Shown here: positions 1 to 8,531 of the stretch, piece by piece
Numbering within the stretch: position 1 is the first letter of the stretch
How the letters are laid out: every line of letters begins with the position of its first letter
Assembly (NCBI GenBank): GCA_017521965.1
Contig: JAFXAY010000042.1
Coordinates: 1-38,198 of the forward strand
Source: Tidjanibacter sp.
Lineage (GTDB): Bacteria; Bacteroidota; Bacteroidia; Bacteroidales; Rikenellaceae
Direction of reading: 5' to 3'
Length of the DNA stretch: 38,198 nt
The notes under the pieces: model-generated
Database searches by the model: none
Told to the model about the DNA's origin: nothing
The model's input: the letters and a program-made list of their open reading frames with translations, nothing else
Program-made: the position numbers and the translations under genes

Positions 1-184
1 AAAGTGCGGTAACAAAAGTCACCGAAAGAGCCATCACCACCGAAGGCTTCAACTGCACAGTCACAGCAAGTGCCGAGCAGATACCCAGAATCTGAACGAT
101 TACAGGGTTGTTGCGGTTGAAGGGATTGGTGAGCGACTGCATATTCTTAGGCGAAAACAACGCCTCTTTTACTTCATTACTCAT
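1..184 (-). CDS. nqrD: Na+-translocating NADH:quinone reductase subunit D, N-terminal part (cut by window edge)
   Basis: Membrane subunit of the Na+-NQR respiratory complex; with NqrE it forms the membrane core that holds an iron centre and takes part in Na+ transfer. Only the first 61 codons are in the window, beginning at the ATG at 184 on the minus strand. The translated piece starts MSNEVKEALFSPKN and contains QILGICSALAVT followed by ALSVTFVTAL, the conserved start of the first membrane helices of the NqrD/RnfE family. It lies 15 bases downstream of nqrC, in the usual A-B-C-D order. The rest of the gene, and presumably nqrE and nqrF, lie beyond the edge. Identity rests on the motif and the operon position. 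Confidence 0.9.
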   Translation of the reverse strand, partial: MSNEVKEALFSPKNMQSLTNPFNRNNPVIVQILGICSALAVTVQLKPSVVMALSVTFVTAL

Positions 185-199
185 TGTCTTCTACCTTAA

Positions 200-1018
200 T
201 TATTTGTTAGACATAGCCTTCTGCAAGAAAGGCACATACTTGGCGATACTATCCTTAATCATATTCTGCAAGCCAATCGAAGTCTTGGTACCACCGGTCA
301 GTGCATCGACAGCGTGGTTGTCGCCCTCTTTTGCACCACCTTTAACCACATTGATACCTACATACTCCGTTCCCTCGAAGATGGTCTTACCGGGGAACAT
401 AGCCCAGAACTTCTCGGTAGCAATCTCAGCACCCAGACCGGGAGTCTCACCAGCGTGCGAGAAAACTACACCATTAATAGTATTCATATCGCCTTTCAGA
501 GCCACATAGCCCCAGATTTCGTCCCACAGACCCTTACCGGTTACGGGGATTACATAAAGACCATCGGCTGCACTCTCAAATACGGGAAGAGTACCATCGG
601 CGTATGCACCGGGCAGATCAAAGAGCATCTGCAATGCATCGTCGCCACTGTACTGCGGCATAACCTCACCCTGAGCATCAACAACGTAGGCCGAAACCAC
701 ATCGTCGTAGTTGCCTGCCAGGCCGAGCGACTGCATAATTGCGGTCTTCTTCTCGCCGAGCACGTTAGCATCCTGACGCTCTTTGAGCGACATTGCTGCG
801 AATGCGAGGATTGCTGCCACGATAACAACCATAACAGTCGAGTAGAAGACGATGTAGGCGTTGCTGTTCTTGCCACCGAGGAAACCCTTCTTGGCAGGTG
901 CAGCAGCGGGAGCATCGACAGCCTCGAAGTTGGAAGCATCGACACCACACACAGGACACTTCTCGGGAGCCTTATCGCCTTCGTGAATGTATCCGCAAAC
1001 TTTACATTTGAATTTCAT
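200..1018 (-). CDS. nqrC: Na+-NQR subunit C with an N-terminal rubredoxin-like domain
   Basis: NqrC carries a covalently bound FMN on the periplasmic side and passes electrons through the Na+-NQR complex. The 272-residue protein has three parts. Residues 1-34 are rubredoxin-like, with C5, C8, C21 and C24 in two CxxC pairs (CKVCGY and CPVCG) like the C-terminal domain of rubrerythrins. An Ala/Pro linker covers about 35-46. A membrane helix at about 53-77 is followed by the FMN-binding domain, with the attachment motif DALTGGT ending at T244. The usual motif has Ala where this has the second Gly. NqrC of well-known species starts directly at the membrane helix, so the rubredoxin-like part is extra. 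The start is firm because the Cys pairs begin at residue 5. Neighbours nqrB and nqrD are 17 and 15 bases away, so the gene is co-transcribed. Confidence 0.93.
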   Translation of the reverse strand: MKFKCKVCGYIHEGDKAPEKCPVCGVDASNFEAVDAPAAAPAKKGFLGGKNSNAYIVFYSTVMVVIVAAILAFAAMSLKERQDANVLGEKKTAIMQSLGLAGNYDDVVSAYVVDAQGEVMPQYSGDDALQMLFDLPGAYADGTLPVFESAADGLYVIPVTGKGLWDEIWGYVALKGDMNTINGVVFSHAGETPGLGAEIATEKFWAMFPGKTIFEGTEYVGINVVKGGAKEGDNHAVDALTGGTKTSIGLQNMIKDSIAKYVPFLQKAMSNK

Positions 1019-1035
1019 ATCTTGTTCCTCCTCTG

Positions 1036-2199
1036 TTATTTAACTAATTTAACACGTTTGTTTCTGCGACGGATATTAGCCCCTACCACATAGTGGTCGA
1101 TCAGAGGAGCCACACCGTTCATAAAGAGGATTGCGAGCATCATGCCCTCGGGATAACCGGGGTTAACCACACGAATCAGCACCGCAAGTGCACCAATCAT
1201 CAAACCGTAGATGATCTTACCGCAATTGGTCTGAGCCGAGGTAACAGGGTCGGTAGCCATAAATACAGCACCAAAGGCAAAACCACCGAGCAACAGATGG
1301 TGATGAGCGGGCAGCAACATATAGTCGTTAGCACCGATGAGGTTGAATACCAAGCCCATCAGGTAGCCACCGGCAAATACGCTGAGCATTGTACGCCAGC
1401 TTGCTACGCCTGTGAAGAGCAGGATAGCAGCACCAATCATAATTGCCACAAACGAGGTCTCACCAATCGAACCGGGGATAGTACCGATAAACCAATCCAT
1501 AGCGGTAGTGTGGGGAGCAATGCCATCTGCCAACTGGGTCAGAGGAGTAGCACCGGTGAAGCTGTCGAGTGCACCACCCTTAGCCAGACCCTCTACCCAT
1601 ACCTGGTCGCCGGAGATATGCGAGGTGTAGGAGAAGAAGACAAAGGCACGAGCCAAGATAGCGGGATTGAAGACGTTCATACCCGTACCACCAAATACCT
1701 CTTTACCAATAATAACAGCAAACGCAGTACCCAGAGCAACAATCCAGAGAGGAATATCAACGGGCATCACCAGAGGAATCAGCATACCGCTGACCAAGAA
1801 ACCCTCGTTAATCTCCTCGCCACGGATTTGAGCCATAGTAAACTCGATACCCAGACCTACTACATAGGATACAACGATAATAGGAAGAACCTTCCAGAAA
1901 CCAAACCAGAAGCACTTCCAGATAGAAGCGGCAGCAGCCATCTCGCCAAATGCGGTGAAGTGCTGCAAACCAACGTTATACATACCGAAGATAGCAGCGG
2001 GGAGCAGAGCCAGCACCACTACAATCATCACACGTTTCAAATCGACGCAGTCGCGAATGTGCGAACCCTTCTTAGTTACGGTGTTAGGCACAAACAAGAA
2101 GGTCTCAAAGCCCTCGAAGGTCGATTCCAAAGCCGCAAACTTACCTCCCTTGGAGAAGTGGGGCTTAATTTTATCAACATATTTTCTAAGTGCTTTCAT
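1036..2199 (-). CDS. nqrB: Na+-translocating NADH:quinone reductase subunit B
   Basis: Large membrane subunit of Na+-NQR. It holds covalent FMN and riboflavin and forms much of the Na+ path and the quinone site. The 387-residue protein has a soluble N-terminal segment (about 1-50) and about ten hydrophobic helices. The FMN attachment motif SFTGATPL places the flavin on T218, and the [10 protein letters not shown] stretch near 171-180 is typical of NqrB/RnfD proteins. Length matches the family (about 400). The start is 4 bases after the nqrA stop, consistent with one transcript from upstream of nqrA. Nothing looks degraded. Confidence 0.96.
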   Translation of the reverse strand: MKALRKYVDKIKPHFSKGGKFAALESTFEGFETFLFVPNTVTKKGSHIRDCVDLKRVMIVVVLALLPAAIFGMYNVGLQHFTAFGEMAAAASIWKCFWFGFWKVLPIIVVSYVVGLGIEFTMAQIRGEEINEGFLVSGMLIPLVMPVDIPLWIVALGTAFAVIIGKEVFGGTGMNVFNPAILARAFVFFSYTSHISGDQVWVEGLAKGGALDSFTGATPLTQLADGIAPHTTAMDWFIGTIPGSIGETSFVAIMIGAAILLFTGVASWRTMLSVFAGGYLMGLVFNLIGANDYMLLPAHHHLLLGGFAFGAVFMATDPVTSAQTNCGKIIYGLMIGALAVLIRVVNPGYPEGMMLAILFMNGVAPLIDHYVVGANIRRRNKRVKLVK

Positions 2200-2203
2200 A
2201 CGC

Positions 2204-3562
2204 TTACATCTCTTTAATCATCAGGTTAATACCATCGCGGAGGATAGTCTGAATCTCGGTCTTCGAGGGATCAGCAAACTCGCAGAGTGCCAAATCCTCC
2301 TCTACCACCTCGTAGATACCCAAGCCAATCATCTTGTCGAAATCCTGAGCCAGGATAGCCTTCAACAGATACATAGGATAGATATCCATAGGCAACAACT
2401 TCTCATACAGACCGGTCACAACGTATGCGCGAACACCACCATTGAGGTTGGTATCCAGGTCATACTGCTTCTTGGGGCAGAGCCACGAGAAGTAACTATG
2501 CGAAGCAGAGAACTTCTTGAAGCGAGGCATAGCCCAGCCAAGGAACTCGTACTTGTCACCCTCGGGAATAGCAGTGAGCTGGTTGCACTTGATGCTGCAA
2601 TAGTCGTCATTGGTAGTCTTGGTACCTGTCAGAACGTTACCATCAATCAGACGAACGCTGTCGCCCTCTTTCTGAGCTTTCAGACCACCGGCAGCAGCCA
2701 CTACCTTATTAATACTTGCACCTGCAACACTCTTCACATACTGAGGCTTCTCAAACTGCGAACCGGTAACAGCGATAGTGCGAGTCATATCCAAAGCACC
2801 TGTGCGGAAGAGGCGGCCGATGATAGCCAAGTCCTGAACATTTACAGTCCAAACCACCTCACCTGCTGCAATAGGAGCAATGTGATGAATCTGTACACCT
2901 ACGTTACCTGCGGGGTGAGGACCATCGAAGTAGAACTTCTCAACGCCCTGCAACTCCTCGCATACACTCTTCTGACCGGCTTTCAGACCCATATAGACCT
3001 TACCGTCAGTCAGTTTCGAGAGTACCTCGACACCCTTCTGGAGATTCTCCTTCTCACCTTCGAGCACAAATGCCATATCGGCTGCAAGCGGAGCGCTGTC
3101 AAATGCCGAGCAGAAGATAGCACGGGGGGCTACCTGAGGCGAAGGAATTACACCATAGGGACGCTGCAAGAAGAGCGACCACAAACCACTGTCGAGCAGT
3201 GTTTTCACAAGTTCCTCACGCGAGAGTGTAGCCAAATCGGTAGCAAAAGATTCGCTCTCCTGCTTACCATCAGCCTCCACTACAACCGAAAGGACTTTAC
3301 GCTTCTCACCTCTATTAACGGCACTAACCACACCACTGACAGGCGAACAGAACATCACCTCGGGGCGGGTCTTGTCGAAATAGAGAGGCGAACCGGCCTT
3401 AACAACATCACCAACTTTGACCAAAATTTTAGGCACACAGCCCTCATAATTGGTCGGGCACGATGCGTAAAGACCACTTACGGGCATTTCTACCACGGTC
3501 TTCTCGGCAGCACCGACAAGTTTGATGTCGAGACCTTTTTTCAATTTAATGACTTTCGACAT
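2204..3562 (-). CDS. nqrA: Na+-translocating NADH:quinone reductase subunit A
   Basis: Peripheral cytoplasmic subunit of Na+-NQR, implicated in ubiquinone/menaquinone binding. 452 residues, the normal size. The N-terminus shows a biotinyl/barrel-sandwich-like fold typical of NqrA (KILVKVGDVVKAGSPLYFDK, about 45-64), followed by the VSGVVSAVNRGEKRKVLSVV strand region; later GPHPAGNVGVQIHHIAPI and RTIAVTGSQFEKP are family hallmarks. It starts with ATG at 3562 and is the first gene of the operon. A -7 promoter element on the minus strand about 75 bases upstream (3634-3641) probably drives the operon. Confidence 0.96.
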   Translation of the reverse strand: MSKVIKLKKGLDIKLVGAAEKTVVEMPVSGLYASCPTNYEGCVPKILVKVGDVVKAGSPLYFDKTRPEVMFCSPVSGVVSAVNRGEKRKVLSVVVEADGKQESESFATDLATLSREELVKTLLDSGLWSLFLQRPYGVIPSPQVAPRAIFCSAFDSAPLAADMAFVLEGEKENLQKGVEVLSKLTDGKVYMGLKAGQKSVCEELQGVEKFYFDGPHPAGNVGVQIHHIAPIAAGEVVWTVNVQDLAIIGRLFRTGALDMTRTIAVTGSQFEKPQYVKSVAGASINKVVAAAGGLKAQKEGDSVRLIDGNVLTGTKTTNDDYCSIKCNQLTAIPEGDKYEFLGWAMPRFKKFSASHSYFSWLCPKKQYDLDTNLNGGVRAYVVTGLYEKLLPMDIYPMYLLKAILAQDFDKMIGLGIYEVVEEDLALCEFADPSKTEIQTILRDGINLMIKEM

Positions 3563-3633
3563 AGTTAATTAATGTAAATTATTGAGTATTAGTGATTTAT
3601 TGAAAATTTCCTATTTTCTCACAAAAATCAGCA

Positions 3634-3641
3634 CAAAGATA
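3634..3641 (-). promoter_or_regulatory. Putative promoter (-7 element) of the nqr operon
   Basis: On the minus strand this reads TATCTTTG, a match to the Bacteroidota -7 consensus TAnnTTTG. The -33 element at the expected distance is poor. It lies about 70 bases upstream of the nqrA ATG, in the 213-base AT-rich gap shared with the divergent tatD-like gene. Confidence 0.5.
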
Positions 3642-3745
3642 AACTTTATTTCGTAGAAATAACCCTATTTTGTTATTAAATTCACAAACATTTTAATAAT
3701 TTTTATCGGCTATTCTGAACTTTTTCTAATTTCGCGCAAATCGAC

Positions 3746-3753
3746 TATATTTG
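3746..3753 (+). promoter_or_regulatory. Putative promoter (-7 element) of the tatD-tcdA operon
   Basis: TATATTTG, a full match to the Bacteroidota -7 consensus, 22 bases before the GTG start of the TatD-type gene. The -33 element is weak (T-rich run at 3721-3726). The divergent nqr promoter is about 105 bases away. Confidence 0.6.
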
Positions 3754-3775
3754 TACAACTAAACTACTTTGGACG

Positions 3776-4414
3776 GTGACAGACTATATCGACATACACA
3801 GCCACAACCCTCTCTCGGAAGATTTTTGTACATTTTCCGTGAGGCTTGGGGTTGACCAAATTCCGGAGGGTCTGCGCTACTCTGCGGGAGTACATCCGTG
3901 GGATATCGAAAAGGTCGATTGGAACAGACAAATCGAGTTATTAACAACCCTCGATGTTGTGGCAATCGGGGAGTGCGGATTGGACTACACCATTGGTTTA
4001 GATAGAGAGGTACAAAAGATTGTATTTCAAAAACATATAGATATAGCAGTAGAGCGCAATTTACCACTGATTATTCACTCCGTTAAGGCCAACGCTGAGG
4101 TAATTGAGATGTTAAAAAAGTCGGTTATTAACAATGCTATTTTTCACTCATTTATCGGCTCAAAGGAGCAGGCAGCGGAGATAATCAGACGTGGGTGGTT
4201 GCTAAGTTTTGGCCCTCACTCCCTGCGTTCATCGCGTACGGTGGAGATAATAAAAACCGCCCCCATTTCGTCTATTCTATTGGAGAGCGACGAGAGCCGA
4301 GAGGGTGTTTCGGCAATATATTTTGAGGTAGCACGATTAAGAAATTGCACCATTGAGGAGTTAAAGTACAACATTAGACAAAACTATATAAGAATTTTTG
4401 AATCAAACATATAA
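3776..4414 (+). CDS. TatD-family metal-dependent hydrolase (DNase-like)
   Basis: Amidohydrolase-fold enzyme of the TatD family, generally metal-dependent 3'-5' DNases or phosphoesterases. 212 residues, shorter than the usual 255-265 because loops are trimmed, yet the metal ligands are all visible: H8 and H10 (DIHSH), E66 (GECGLD), H101 (LIIHS), H124 (FHSF) and D172 (LLESDES). The start is GTG at 3776; the HSH motif starts six residues later and no ATG fits, so GTG is the best choice. The next gene, tcdA, starts 2 bases after the stop, so the two are one operon. The true substrate cannot be read from the sequence. Confidence 0.87.
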   Translation: MTDYIDIHSHNPLSEDFCTFSVRLGVDQIPEGLRYSAGVHPWDIEKVDWNRQIELLTTLDVVAIGECGLDYTIGLDREVQKIVFQKHIDIAVERNLPLIIHSVKANAEVIEMLKKSVINNAIFHSFIGSKEQAAEIIRRGWLLSFGPHSLRSSRTVEIIKTAPISSILLESDESREGVSAIYFEVARLRNCTIEELKYNIRQNYIRIFESNI

Positions 4415-4415
4415 T

Positions 4416-5138
4416 ATGAATAGTTGGCAGGAGAGAACAGAGTTGTTATTAGGTGAGGAGAAGATTGAGATTCTTCGCTCGGCACACGTTCTGGTAGTTG
4501 GGTTGGGCGGTGTAGGTGCATACGCTGCCGAGATGCTTGTCAGAGCGGGTATCGGAAGGCTCACCATTGCCGACGCCGACACGGTCGGAGAGAGCAATCT
4601 GAACAGACAACTTTTAGCCCTCCACTCCACCCTCGGAAAGAGCAAAGCAGAGGTGATGGCAGAGCGTCTGCTCGATATTAATCCTTTGGTTGAGCTGACC
4701 GTTGTAAATAACTATATCAAAGACCAAAAGACCTTCGACCTACTCGACTCTGCACCCTTCGACTATGTGGTCGATTGTATCGACACTCTCTCGCCAAAAG
4801 CCAACCTTATTAAGGCCGCACTCGACCGCAATATGAGGGTTGTCAGCGCTATGGGAGCAGGTGCAAAAACACGTCCCGAATTGGTAGAGATAACCGACAT
4901 CGGCAAGTCGCACCACTGCCCACTCGCTCATATGTTGCGTAAGCGTCTGCACAAGATGGGCATTAAGAGTGGATTTTGGGCGGTCTTCTCGCCTGAGCCT
5001 GTACGCGAGGGTGCAATGATTATCTGCGAGGAGCAAAACAAAAAATCCAACGTGGGCACAATCTCCTATATGCCAGCAGTCTTTGGTTGTCACTGCGCTT
5101 CGGTCGTGGTGCGCGACCTTATTAACGAAATGAAATAG
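4416..5138 (+). CDS. tcdA: tRNA threonylcarbamoyladenosine dehydratase (ThiF/E1-like)
   Basis: Cytoplasmic ATP-dependent enzyme that dehydrates t6A37 of ANN-decoding tRNAs to the cyclic form ct6A. The protein of about 240 residues has the E1-like nucleotide-binding start VVGLGGVGAYAAEMLVRAG, the acidic IADADTV segment, the SNLNRQ arginine finger region and VVDCIDTLSPKANL, all typical of TcdA/CsdL. I use ATG 4416 rather than an in-frame TTG at 4398, because the latter lies inside the upstream gene and adds only six poorly conserved residues. Two later genes in the window, mtaB and miaA, also modify tRNA position 37. Confidence 0.9.
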   Translation: MNSWQERTELLLGEEKIEILRSAHVLVVGLGGVGAYAAEMLVRAGIGRLTIADADTVGESNLNRQLLALHSTLGKSKAEVMAERLLDINPLVELTVVNNYIKDQKTFDLLDSAPFDYVVDCIDTLSPKANLIKAALDRNMRVVSAMGAGAKTRPELVEITDIGKSHHCPLAHMLRKRLHKMGIKSGFWAVFSPEPVREGAMIICEEQNKKSNVGTISYMPAVFGCHCASVVVRDLINEMK

Positions 5139-5161
5139 AAGAACTTATAAAGTTATCAACA

Positions 5162-6181
5162 ATGAAACCGACAATCGTTTTTCTCGATGTTTTCAGTCTT
5201 GGCGGAGCAGATTTGAGCCGCATAACCCGACTCGGCAAATACATTGAGTACCAGACCACTAAGCCCGAAGAGGTGGTCGAAAGGTGCAAAGATGCCGAGA
5301 TAGTAATCACCAACAAGGTGCGTATCAGCGCCGCAGATATGGCCGCCCTACCCCGTCTGCGCCTTATCTGCGTGGCGGCAACGGGTATGAACAATATCGA
5401 CCTGCCGGCAGCTGCCGAGCGCGGCATTGTGGTGCGCAATGCTGTGGGCTATTCGACTGAGACAGTGGCAGAAACAACGATTGGCGATGCCATTGCGCTC
5501 CTGCGACAAGTGGCCTATTACGACAATTTCGTAAAGAGTGGTGCCTACGCTGCGTCACCTCGCTGGATAAACTTCGACCGAAAACTCTACTCGCTTAGTG
5601 GCAAGAATTGGGGTATCATCGGTCTTGGCAACATTGGTCGCCGAGTGGCACATCTTGCCGAGGCGTTCGACTGCAACATTGCTTACACCTCCACCTCGGG
5701 CGTTAAACGCGAAGAGCATTATGAACAAATGACTCTTAATGAGCTACTTGCGTGGGCCGATATTATCTCCGTACATTGTCCGCTCTCGGAGCAGACTCGC
5801 GGATTGATTGGTGCTGAGGAGTTAAAGCAGATGAAACCGACTGCCATACTGATTAATGTGGCGCGTGGCGGCATTATCGACGAACAAGCCCTGGCAGAAG
5901 CACTTAACGAGGGAGTCATTGCAGGTGCTGGAATAGATACCTACTCCATAGAGCCGATGAAGGCCGACAACCCTCTACTCTCGCTAAAAGATCCGTACAA
6001 ACTGATAGCCTCGCCCCACAATGCGTGGGCAGCCACCGAGGCAATAGACAAACTTGTCGGTTGCATTGCCGACAACATCAACCATTGGTTTATCGAAGAG
6101 GGGTTAAATGGCTCTGTAATCGCCAATTCCGCGGAAGCCGCGAAGCAGGTCGGCGACAGCCATACGACGCTTGCCCGATAG
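5162..6181 (+). CDS. D-2-hydroxyacid dehydrogenase (glycerate/hydroxypyruvate reductase type)
   Basis: NAD(P)-dependent oxidoreductase that interconverts a 2-oxoacid and a D-2-hydroxyacid. 339 residues. The Rossmann motif GLGNIG is at 154-159; the catalytic triad is R235 (NVARGGIID), E264 (DTYSIEP) and H286 (ASPHNAW). SPHNAW and the overall length favour the glycerate dehydrogenase/hydroxypyruvate reductase branch, but the substrate is uncertain. The last 20-25 residues (after WFIEEGL) run past the normal end of the family and lie antisense to the end of fmt, a 78-base convergent overlap. Start is ATG 5162, 23 bases after tcdA; probably co-transcribed. Confidence 0.88.
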   Translation: MKPTIVFLDVFSLGGADLSRITRLGKYIEYQTTKPEEVVERCKDAEIVITNKVRISAADMAALPRLRLICVAATGMNNIDLPAAAERGIVVRNAVGYSTETVAETTIGDAIALLRQVAYYDNFVKSGAYAASPRWINFDRKLYSLSGKNWGIIGLGNIGRRVAHLAEAFDCNIAYTSTSGVKREEHYEQMTLNELLAWADIISVHCPLSEQTRGLIGAEELKQMKPTAILINVARGGIIDEQALAEALNEGVIAGAGIDTYSIEPMKADNPLLSLKDPYKLIASPHNAWAATEAIDKLVGCIADNINHWFIEEGLNGSVIANSAEAAKQVGDSHTTLAR

Positions 6182-7057
6182 TTGCAACTCGTCCAAATAG
6201 ATATAGCCATCGGCGCACGCAACCTTTACAAAGGTGCGGTCGTCGGTAACTATTGTGCCCTGCTCATAATTTGTCTGAGCAGCCTCAAAGTGGGTCTTAA
6301 AGACCTTGACGGTGAGGTTATCCGAAAGCGCAAACCACGCAGCGGGATAGGGAGAGAGGCCACGAACAAAATTGACAATCTGCTCACCCTTGCGCGAGAA
6401 ATCAATGTGGCAATCCTCCTTGAAAATTTTCGGTGCGGGACGAAGCTCACAATCAGCCGACTGAGGCAGTGGCTCAAAGCCACCTGCGGCTATCTTCTCG
6501 ACCGACGAAATCACAAGTTCAGTGCCTCGCCACATCAGCTTATCGTGCAGAGTGCCGGCTGTTTCGTCGTCGGTAATCTCCACCTCGGCCTGCTCAATAA
6601 TAGCACCCTCGTCAATTCGGTGATTAAGGAAAAAGGTTGTCACACCGCTCTTGCGGTCGCCATTGATAATAGCCCAATTGATAGGAGCAGCGCCTCGGTA
6701 CTGAGGCAGAAGCGATGCGTGGAGGTTGAAAGTACCGAGTTTGGGAGCGTTCCAAATCACCTCAGGTAACATTCTGAACGCCACTACAATACCCAAGTCC
6801 ACATCAAGTGAAGTAAACTGCTCGACAAACTCCTCCGATTTGAGTTTTTCGGGTTGTAGCAAGAGCAGTCCCTGCTCGGTTGCATACTCCCCTACTGCGC
6901 TGCGCTGCATCTTCTGTCCACGTCCCGCAGGTTTGTCGGGCATAGTCACCACAGCCACAACATTATATCCACCCTCGACAAGTGCACGCAGCGGTGCCAC
7001 AGCAAAGTCGGGAGTACCCATATATACTATTCGGAGTTCTTTTGCGCTCTTATCCAT
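6104..7057 (-). CDS. fmt: Methionyl-tRNA formyltransferase
   Basis: Transfers a formyl group from 10-formyl-tetrahydrofolate to Met-tRNAfMet for translation initiation. About 317 residues, normal length. Visible motifs: RIVYMGTPDFAV at the start, the formyltransferase signature FNLHASLLPQYRGAAPINWA with the catalytic Asn and His, and VTTFFLNHRIDEGAI. The C-terminal domain ends with GKRRMAVADLLRGFRG, normal for Bacteroidota. I choose ATG 7057, which overlaps the end of the upstream permease gene by 8 bases; a GTG at 7069 in the same frame is possible. Co-transcribed with the LptF/G-like gene. Its 3' end overlaps the opposing dehydrogenase gene. Confidence 0.96.
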   Translation of the reverse strand: MDKSAKELRIVYMGTPDFAVAPLRALVEGGYNVVAVVTMPDKPAGRGQKMQRSAVGEYATEQGLLLLQPEKLKSEEFVEQFTSLDVDLGIVVAFRMLPEVIWNAPKLGTFNLHASLLPQYRGAAPINWAIINGDRKSGVTTFFLNHRIDEGAIIEQAEVEITDDETAGTLHDKLMWRGTELVISSVEKIAAGGFEPLPQSADCELRPAPKIFKEDCHIDFSRKGEQIVNFVRGLSPYPAAWFALSDNLTVKVFKTHFEAAQTNYEQGTIVTDDRTFVKVACADGYIYLDELQLSGKRRMAVADLLRGFRGIGDYRAI

Positions 7058-8531
7058 TTTTCTTTGCACTCAGTTTCTTCTTTTTGCCAAATCGCTCACG
7101 CAGCCAATCGCGCAGAGCCACATATTTCATATAGTACCAATCCACATTGAGCAGATTGGAGTCGTTGGTTGCCTTATAAGTCAGGTAGATAGCTATCGGG
7201 AAGAGGATAAACGACGATATCCACATACCCTCAAATGCACCCATAGAGCCCTCTTTCGCCATCTTCTCGCCCATCATACTCACAATGTAGTAGAAGACAA
7301 AGAAGAGCACCGACACCACCGTAGGCATACCCAAACCACCACGACGGATAATAGCACCCAACGGAGCACCTATCAGGAAGAAGATGACCACCGAGAAGGG
7401 CAGTGCTATCTTGCGGTGCCACTCCACTTCGGCTTTATAGAGTTGGTTGAGATTATCTTTGGCGGTTGTTTCGTTGAACGATAGGATTGTACGCGATGCC
7501 TCGGCCTGATTGGCCGCCTTGTCCCAGATAAGGAAACTACGACGATAGTCGGCCGAGAAGAGCGAGTCGGAGAGAGCACGTTGCTCCATCGGGAGTCGCT
7601 CAACCTCTACCGTATCGAGCAGGCCCATCACACCACGATCCATCGTAAAGAGATAGGTTTCCAACAGTGGCTGATAGGAGCGACGGGTATTAATGGAGGC
7701 CAAGTGCGAGAGCGAGTCTATATCCATCTGCAACTCCTTAACACCCTTAGTCTGACTCGAATTGAAGAGCGACACATCGGTACGCTCAAAGGCAAAACCG
7801 TCCATCTTGATAGCACCGTTCTGCTCCGTAAAGATGTGGTGTCGCAAAGCATTCTCCTCGCTCCAACGGTAGTTTCGGGTTGTTTCGTAAGTCTCACCAT
7901 TGTAGAGGGTTACGAGCAGGAATTGCTTATCGTCGGAGATGCGGATAAAGCCCGATTCGGCCATAGTGGTGGTCATATTGCCACCCGGGTCGCGAGTGTC
8001 GTAGATGAGCACGTCGTAGAGTTGGCCCGTTGCAGGGTCTTGGTGACCGACGCGGATACTCATATTGTCGATACCGTTGAAGAAGATACCGTCCTTAAAT
8101 TCAAGGGTTTGCTTCTGCTGTTTGATATCGTAGAGTATCGCCATCATCTGCTTATTGGCGTACGGGACAAGATTGTTTGCAATAAAGAAACTACCCACCG
8201 CCACAAATGCCACCACCACAATCAGCGGTCGGAGAATACGCGGCAACGACATACCAGCCGACTTCATAGCCAGCAGCTCGTAGTTTTCGCCGAGGTTACC
8301 CATAGTCATAATTGCTGCGAGCAGAGTAGCGAGCGGCAATCCCATAGGCATAGTGTTGGCCATAGCATAGAAGAGCAGTTCGACAATAACGCCGAAGTCG
8401 AGACCTTTACCCACAAGTTCGTCGATATAGCGCCACACGAAGTTCATCATCATAATAAACAATACGATGCAGAACGTGAGCACCATAGGGCCCAAGTAGG
8501 ATTTAAGGACAAATCTATCTATCTTTTTCAC
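7050..8531 (-). CDS. LptF/LptG family permease (YjgP/YjgQ type)
   Basis: Inner-membrane permease of the family that, with the LptB ATPase, extracts lipopolysaccharide from the inner membrane. 493 residues, longer than enterobacterial LptF (about 366) as is common in Bacteroidota, which carry an enlarged periplasmic domain. N-terminal helices contain IDRFVLKSYLGPMVLTFC and FYAMANTMPMGLPLATLLA; the periplasmic part is about 125-375; the C-terminal helices contain FFLIGAPLGAIIRRGGLG, a signature of the family. It starts with GTG at 8531, overlapping the stop of the permease upstream by 4 bases (GTGA), so translation is probably coupled. I cannot say whether it acts as LptF or LptG. Confidence 0.88.
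   Translation of the reverse strand: MKKIDRFVLKSYLGPMVLTFCIVLFIMMMNFVWRYIDELVGKGLDFGVIVELLFYAMANTMPMGLPLATLLAAIMTMGNLGENYELLAMKSAGMSLPRILRPLIVVVAFVAVGSFFIANNLVPYANKQMMAILYDIKQQKQTLEFKDGIFFNGIDNMSIRVGHQDPATGQLYDVLIYDTRDPGGNMTTTMAESGFIRISDDKQFLLVTLYNGETYETTRNYRWSEENALRHHIFTEQNGAIKMDGFAFERTDVSLFNSSQTKGVKELQMDIDSLSHLASINTRRSYQPLLETYLFTMDRGVMGLLDTVEVERLPMEQRALSDSLFSADYRRSFLIWDKAANQAEASRTILSFNETTAKDNLNQLYKAEVEWHRKIALPFSVVIFFLIGAPLGAIIRRGGLGMPTVVSVLFFVFYYIVSMMGEKMAKEGSMGAFEGMWISSFILFPIAIYLTYKATNDSNLLNVDWYYMKYVALRDWLRERFGKKKKLSAKKNG

Noticed and set aside
1955-3568. Long open frame of 537 codons on the plus strand, opposite nqrA and the start of nqrB
   Set aside because: It mirrors the coding strand of two well-conserved genes, has no family motif and an unlikely composition rich in His, Thr and Leu; it is an antisense shadow.
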